Assembly: GCA_009792885.1 (NCBI GenBank)
Contig: WMCF01000006.1
Location: forward strand, 2,857,419-2,921,418
Direction: 5' to 3'
DNA from: Eremophila alpestris peregrina
Lineage: Eukaryota > Chordata > Aves > Passeriformes > Alaudidae
Length of the DNA: 64,000 nucleotides
A program made the translations under genes and the position numbers. Numbering within the stretch: position 1 is the stretch's first letter; the number at the start of each line of letters is the position of its first letter. Of this stretch, positions 59,600 to 64,000 are shown in pieces. A model generated the notes under the pieces. That model was given only the letters and a program-made list of their open reading frames with translations. It did not search any database and had not been told where the DNA came from.

Positions 59600-62500
59600 A
59601 AATTCTTAAGTTTGTCATAACAAAACACTTATTTATACCACTTTTATTCAGATCATGAAATGAGTTGTAAAGAATCCGAGTGAAAGTGCAAGAAAAGTAA
59701 TCTATGCTTCAGAAGGATTGCATTAAATAATTTGTTTGGAAGAAGAATCCAGTGAGAAATTATAAATTTAAAAAGTAGTCATTTGAGCATTGGAAAAGCA
59801 TCATGCAAGTCTCCCTAATAATTTTCTGCTCCTGTTTGTCATCAGCCTATTTCAGTCTTAGCTTTCAGTCATGTCTCACATTTTGAAAGTTGACATGATG
59901 CAAAAAAACAATGAAAATACCTTGATTGGACGGGCTTGGTTTTTCCGGCTCCTGAGAATGGGGAACACTCCACTCACTCCACTTCCCACAGACAGCTATC
60001 TGTCCCTACTCTCACCACTGCAGTCACTCAGGGCATGCTTCCTTGGATAGACTTAGGAAGAGGCACAGGGTTGGCACACAAGGTGAGCCATCTTGCAGAT
60101 TCTGTTTTTTTCTAATACAGCTGCTTCTTCTCCAGCCCTAAACTTTCCAGCCTGATGCCTACACTGACATGTTTTCTGGCTGCTGTTAAAGTTTGTTAGA
60201 CAACTCTGAGGCTTCACCACAGATTTAGCTTCATTTTGGTGCTGGGCAGTGGATCATCAAGTTTAGAAGTGAACATCCAGAGTGCTTCCAGAAGAGCTGT
60301 AGGAAGTAGGTAATTAATTATTAAGAAGTAATTAGCACAGAAAGAGATTTGCATCAAAGTAGGGATTGAAAACTTATCTGGAAGACTAATATTCTTCCTT
60401 GTAGGAGATGCTTGTAAAGAAATGTGGAGCTGCTGATAGTGCCAAACATGCATATATACATAGCCCAGTGTGTTGATTGTGGATTTGTGAGACACTTAAG
60501 TTCAACTGATACTATCACTTGCACAAATAGCTCACTAAAGAACCATGGTCCAAGCAGTCCCTGCAGCGACTGGAAGTGGAAAGTTGCCCTGTGTTTTTCT
60601 TCTAGGCTGACCCTCTGGCCAGGAGGAGCTGTGGTGCCCAGGTACTGATGAGAAAGGACTGGTGACACTTTCCACAAGTGCATGGTCCTCCCAGCTGCAG
60701 CTTCACATGCACAGGACAGCAAGCACCTTGGAGAAACACCTCTCCCTGGCTGCTTGTCCTTTTCAGGGAGGAAGTAGCTTCCATTTAAGGAGCTGGAGAG
60801 GTTCTTGGCAGAGATTGCAGCAAAGCATCCCATACTCTGGATCCTTTTGGCAGAAAGGCCAGGGGCAGCTTGAGCTCACACTTTGGAAGTGCCATCTTTT
60901 GTCAGCTTGAGATTTCCCAGAATTTCAAAGCAGAAAGAAAGAGAGGGGTATGAGGAAGCTATTAAAGATATATAAAATAAACTTGGAGCGGGGAGGAAAG
61001 CGTGTTTCATTGAGGAGCCTTGCACTTTATTCGAGAGAAGGATCAGTAAATGCTTATTATTTTAACAAAGACTTTTTCTGTTGTGAACAAGAGAAGCAGA
61101 TGTTTAAAAGACGGACAGGAAGCGGCTGTGACAAATGAAAGGATTTTTGATTGTATTCATGAGCTGTGTTTCCTGCCAGTAATTCATTCAGCTGTAGGCA
61201 AAACATAATATTATGGCTTAATCAGCACACTTTTTAACATGAAGCCAGGATATACAAGTTCTTGGTGCTACAGGTAAAAAGCCATTAGCACACTTGGCTC
61301 AGAAGCTTCTTTTTAAAGCATTATTAATACTTTTTCTTTTAAGAAAATACTTTGTCTATCAGCAAACACCTGAGAACTCCTTGAGAGCTATGTTTTTGAG
61401 TATGCACAATCAGGTGTAGAAAGGGTAAAGCACTTTCAGGGCATGGCAGATGAAATAGGCTGCCTGAAAGTACAATCCCACTTGCCCTGCAGTCAGAGAA
61501 AACTCAGTTTCCTTCCAATTGCAGGGAGCATTTGATCAAGCTGGTGTGTGTGTGTGTGAATGTGTACGCATGCTGCAAGTGTTAATTTTGATGTTTCCTG
61601 CTTCTCTCCCATCCTCCTAATGAATTCTATTTGTTTACAGCCTCAAGGAAAGCTTGTCACTAGAAATTTCCTTTTGAGTTTTCAGCTCAAGATTTCACAA
61701 CCACAGAACCATTGCAACACAGTGATAAACAAGCTGAGGGAGGCAACTCTGGAGAATTGAGGCCTCTCTTTTTCACCATTTAGTTAAGTAAATAGTTACC
61801 AAATGTGCTGAGAGATAGAGAACTTTATCCCTAGCTGTAATGAGTATTAGCAAAAGTGGATTTTTTTTCCTATCCAAAAAAAATTAGAGTAGGCACAGGA
61901 ACTGCTTATCCTTACACCATTCCTTGTCAGAAAGTGTCAGATGCTAGGACGTACTTCTGGGACACAGCACTGGGCTGTAGCCTGTAGTAGAGCAGGGAAA
62001 ACTGAAAAGAGGGGTTGCAAAAGCTGCCTAAGGCTTAGGGTCACAAAATGGATTTACATTTCTCTGGGCAAACCCAGGACCTGGCTGAAGCTGATAAATA
62101 ATAACCAGGATGTGCCCCATGCACAGATACCAGCTGCCCTCCATTCCCCTTGGCCAGGCTCTCAGAGGAGGGATGAGGGCACAAAAGCAGCCCCTGCAAG
62201 GTTTCTTCCCCTGAAGAGGTCCAGTCAGCATGGTTTGGCTGCTGGGTGGCTCAGGGCTTCCTCATGCACTGAGTGTGTCCTGTGCAGGCCTTGGTCCTTG
62301 GCTGATAAGCACAATATCCATGGATCTGCTGTGATTACCAGGCAGGCTTTCCCTGCCCCATTTAATCCTCTGTAAAGTTTCTACAGGTGACCCTCTCATT
62401 ATATCAATACCTTGGGGGAAACCCTGCAGCCAGAACTTCCAGGGTGCTTTGGGATAATGTGGATAAAGGCTGCTTTCTGGAAGCTGGGAAGAAATTACAC

Positions 62501-63242
62501 AGCACTGATTTTCCTTGCTTAAAAAAAAAAAAAAAAAAAAAAAGTGCTTTGGATCAACCAAAACTTTTGAACAATACTTGTGAAATTTAGCAAGTGGTTT
62601 TAGTGACGGCAGAACAGGCATATCTTGACATTTTTGAAATAACTGGGTTTTTTTTTTACCCTGGGAAACAAAGTTTTGTTTTGCAGTTTGTCTCAGCTTC
62701 GTAATAATAGAGTACAGTAAGACAGAAAAATAATTTCAGAGAAACTGAATTCAACTTCAAAATTTCAGTTTAAGTTGAATGTATGTTTTTCTGTTCAACC
62801 CAAGCTGAATAGATCTTTTCACTTCTTTGAGTATTAACAAAAGTGGATTCTTCCACTAGCCAAGGAGTGGAAAGTAATAATATTAATGATTTATAATAAT
62901 AATTATAACCATTAAAATTAATAATTTAAAAATATTTCCCGATTTCTGTCTAATTCAATGTGCAGTATAATTACTGATAGGAGAAAGCAGATCAGATGTG
63001 GAGGACCAGATCCCTTACTCATGCAGAGAAGACGCAACATACATTTTTGGATTTGCACATTTAAACCAGTTGAGCTAAAGAATAAAGACAGGAGAACTAA
63101 ATTACCTTTCCTCTCTTCCAGTAGCAGAAAACAGAGGAGCTGCCTCATCTTGCAGTGCAGAACCTGATCCCCCATCAGGGAGCTAAAGAAGGTGTGGTGG
63201 GATTTGCTGCCAGCCAGCTGTTTGAAGCCACTCAGATCTTAG
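59600..63242. other. Intron 1; no gene recognised
   Basis: Intronic sequence with a short TG run at 61546-61557. It ends in an AT-rich stretch (62880-62940, TAATAATAAT-like). A pyrimidine tract ending in ACAG at 61640 makes a plausible but ordinary splice-acceptor-like site. No exon is recognised; the frame after it does not match MAML2 exon 2. Confidence 0.5.
62521..62543. repeat. 23-base A homopolymer
   Basis: A pure A run. No retroposed gene body is recognised immediately upstream of it on the + strand, so it is listed only as a homopolymer. Confidence 0.9.
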
Positions 63243-63470
63243 AAGCATAGAATTATTTTGGTTGGAAGGGCCCTATTAAGGTCATATAGTTCCAAACCAA
63301 TGGCAAAAAGCAGGGACATCTTTCACTTGACCAGGCTGCTCAGAGCCCTGTCCAACCTGGCCTTGAAGGTTTCCAGGGCTGGGGCATCCAGAACTTCTCT
63401 GGGGAACCTGTGCCAGTGTTTCACTATTCTCATCATAAAAAATTTCTTCCTTCTAGCTAGAGGTTTGAGA
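63243..63470 (-). mobile_element. CR1 LINE, 3' end fragment (antisense)
   Basis: The + strand reads as the reverse complement of a CR1 3' end: 'gcatagaattattttggttg', 'gaagggccctattaaggtca', 'tatagttccaaacc', 'gaccaggctgctcagagccc', 'tgtccaacctggccttgaag', 'tccagggctggggcatccag', 'ctgtgccagtgtttcac', 'aatttcttccttctagct'. The order and wording are diagnostic of avian CR1. It is a short 5'-truncated copy of about 230 bp. The inner boundary near 63470 is approximate, and some CR1-like sequence may continue to about 63580. Confidence 0.93.
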
Positions 63471-63474
63471 ATGG

Positions 63475-64000
63475 TTTGAGTTTTCCAGTCCCCCAGCAGA
63501 GGCACAGCGTGCACTAATCCTCTCTGTGGTGTAGCTGGGGAGGAGGGTCCCCAGGTCCTTCTGTCCCATAAAACATCTTCACTGCCAGAATTACGCCCAG
63601 TGAGTGGTGGCTCCTTGGCAAACAGTACAATTGTTAAATGTCAGCTACTGCTTACAGTTTAATTGCTTTTGAATTTTAGCAAGCAGCTCCTCATTCATAG
63701 CAAATTGGCATTTTGTACATTCAGGATTGTGCTATTAGCTGCACAATAGAGAGGCTGGTTTTCTGTAAATATTGAGATTTGGTAATTATAACCCAACAGT
63801 TATTAACACTCCATGGCAGATAAATGCCTCAGCTGCTGAATCTGCTGTGAGCAAACCTCCTTCCGGAAGGAGCATCTTATCAGTGAGTGGAGGAAGGCTC
63901 TAGCTGCCATACTCCATTAACACCATGTTAATGAGCCAAGAGCCCACGCACCACAATGAAAACATACCCTGAAGTGTAGCAGATGGGCTCAGAAGCCAAA
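63475..64000. other. Intron 1, end of window; nothing recognised
   Basis: The last 500 bases hold no recognised exon or element. The part from about 63640 to 63920 is AT-leaning, without repeat signatures, and contains near-symmetrical TTAAC/GTTAA motifs ('ccattaacaccatgttaatg' at 63913-63932). Confidence 0.45.

Noticed and set aside
61590..61760. Splice-acceptor-like site at 61640 followed by a 40-codon open frame, tested as MAML2 exon 2
   Set aside because: The translation does not match the conserved exon 2 start, and no donor-like sequence follows.

Overview
The window is vertebrate genomic DNA, almost certainly from a bird. It holds one recognisable protein-coding exon, several CR1 LINE fragments typical of avian and other sauropsid genomes, relics of amniote-age SINEs and palindromic DNA elements, low overall repeat density, and no prokaryotic gene layout. 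The exon is the first coding exon of MAML2 (mastermind-like 2, a Notch co-activator) on the + strand at 3268-3663. It encodes 132 residues, including the N-terminal Notch/CSL-binding helix, and ends in phase 0 at a consensus GT donor.

Layout. Positions 1-1480 are upstream flank, with a compact cluster of transcription-factor-like motifs near 857-1004. A CpG island of almost 3 kb (about 1480-4330) covers the presumed promoter, 5' leader, exon 1 and start of intron 1. Everything from 3664 to the end is best read as MAML2 intron 1. None of the hallmarks of exon 2 (the LQGSLKRK start, the glutamine tracts) appears, so intron 1 is longer than 60 kb here. The intron holds three 3'-end CR1 copies (18284-18495 minus, 33267-34485 plus, 63243-63470 minus) and an older, heavily decayed CR1 near 58640-59597. 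It also holds MIR-like SINE relics (about 9910, 11205, 22655, 43040, 49045), a tRNA-like SINE head (6824-6900), a hAT-like terminus and several ancient palindromic elements (13242, 21294, 24205). Tandem repeats are TATC at 7431, CCCTT at 12798, and CTTT at 46174 running into a 365-base run of N.

No second gene, tRNA, rRNA, CRISPR array or intact mobile element is supported. Nearly all open reading frames of 60-200 codons are chance frames in intronic or CpG-island DNA. I found no clear sign of an undescribed biological system. The observations most worth a second look are a probable conserved regulatory block at 35480-36100, a motif cluster upstream of the promoter at 857-1004, short upstream ORFs in the MAML2 leader, a candidate cryptic exon at 28091-28231 that would yield a truncated Notch-binding-only MAML2, a perfect 13-bp palindrome at 19834-19862, and small CpG-rich patches inside the CpG-poor intron.
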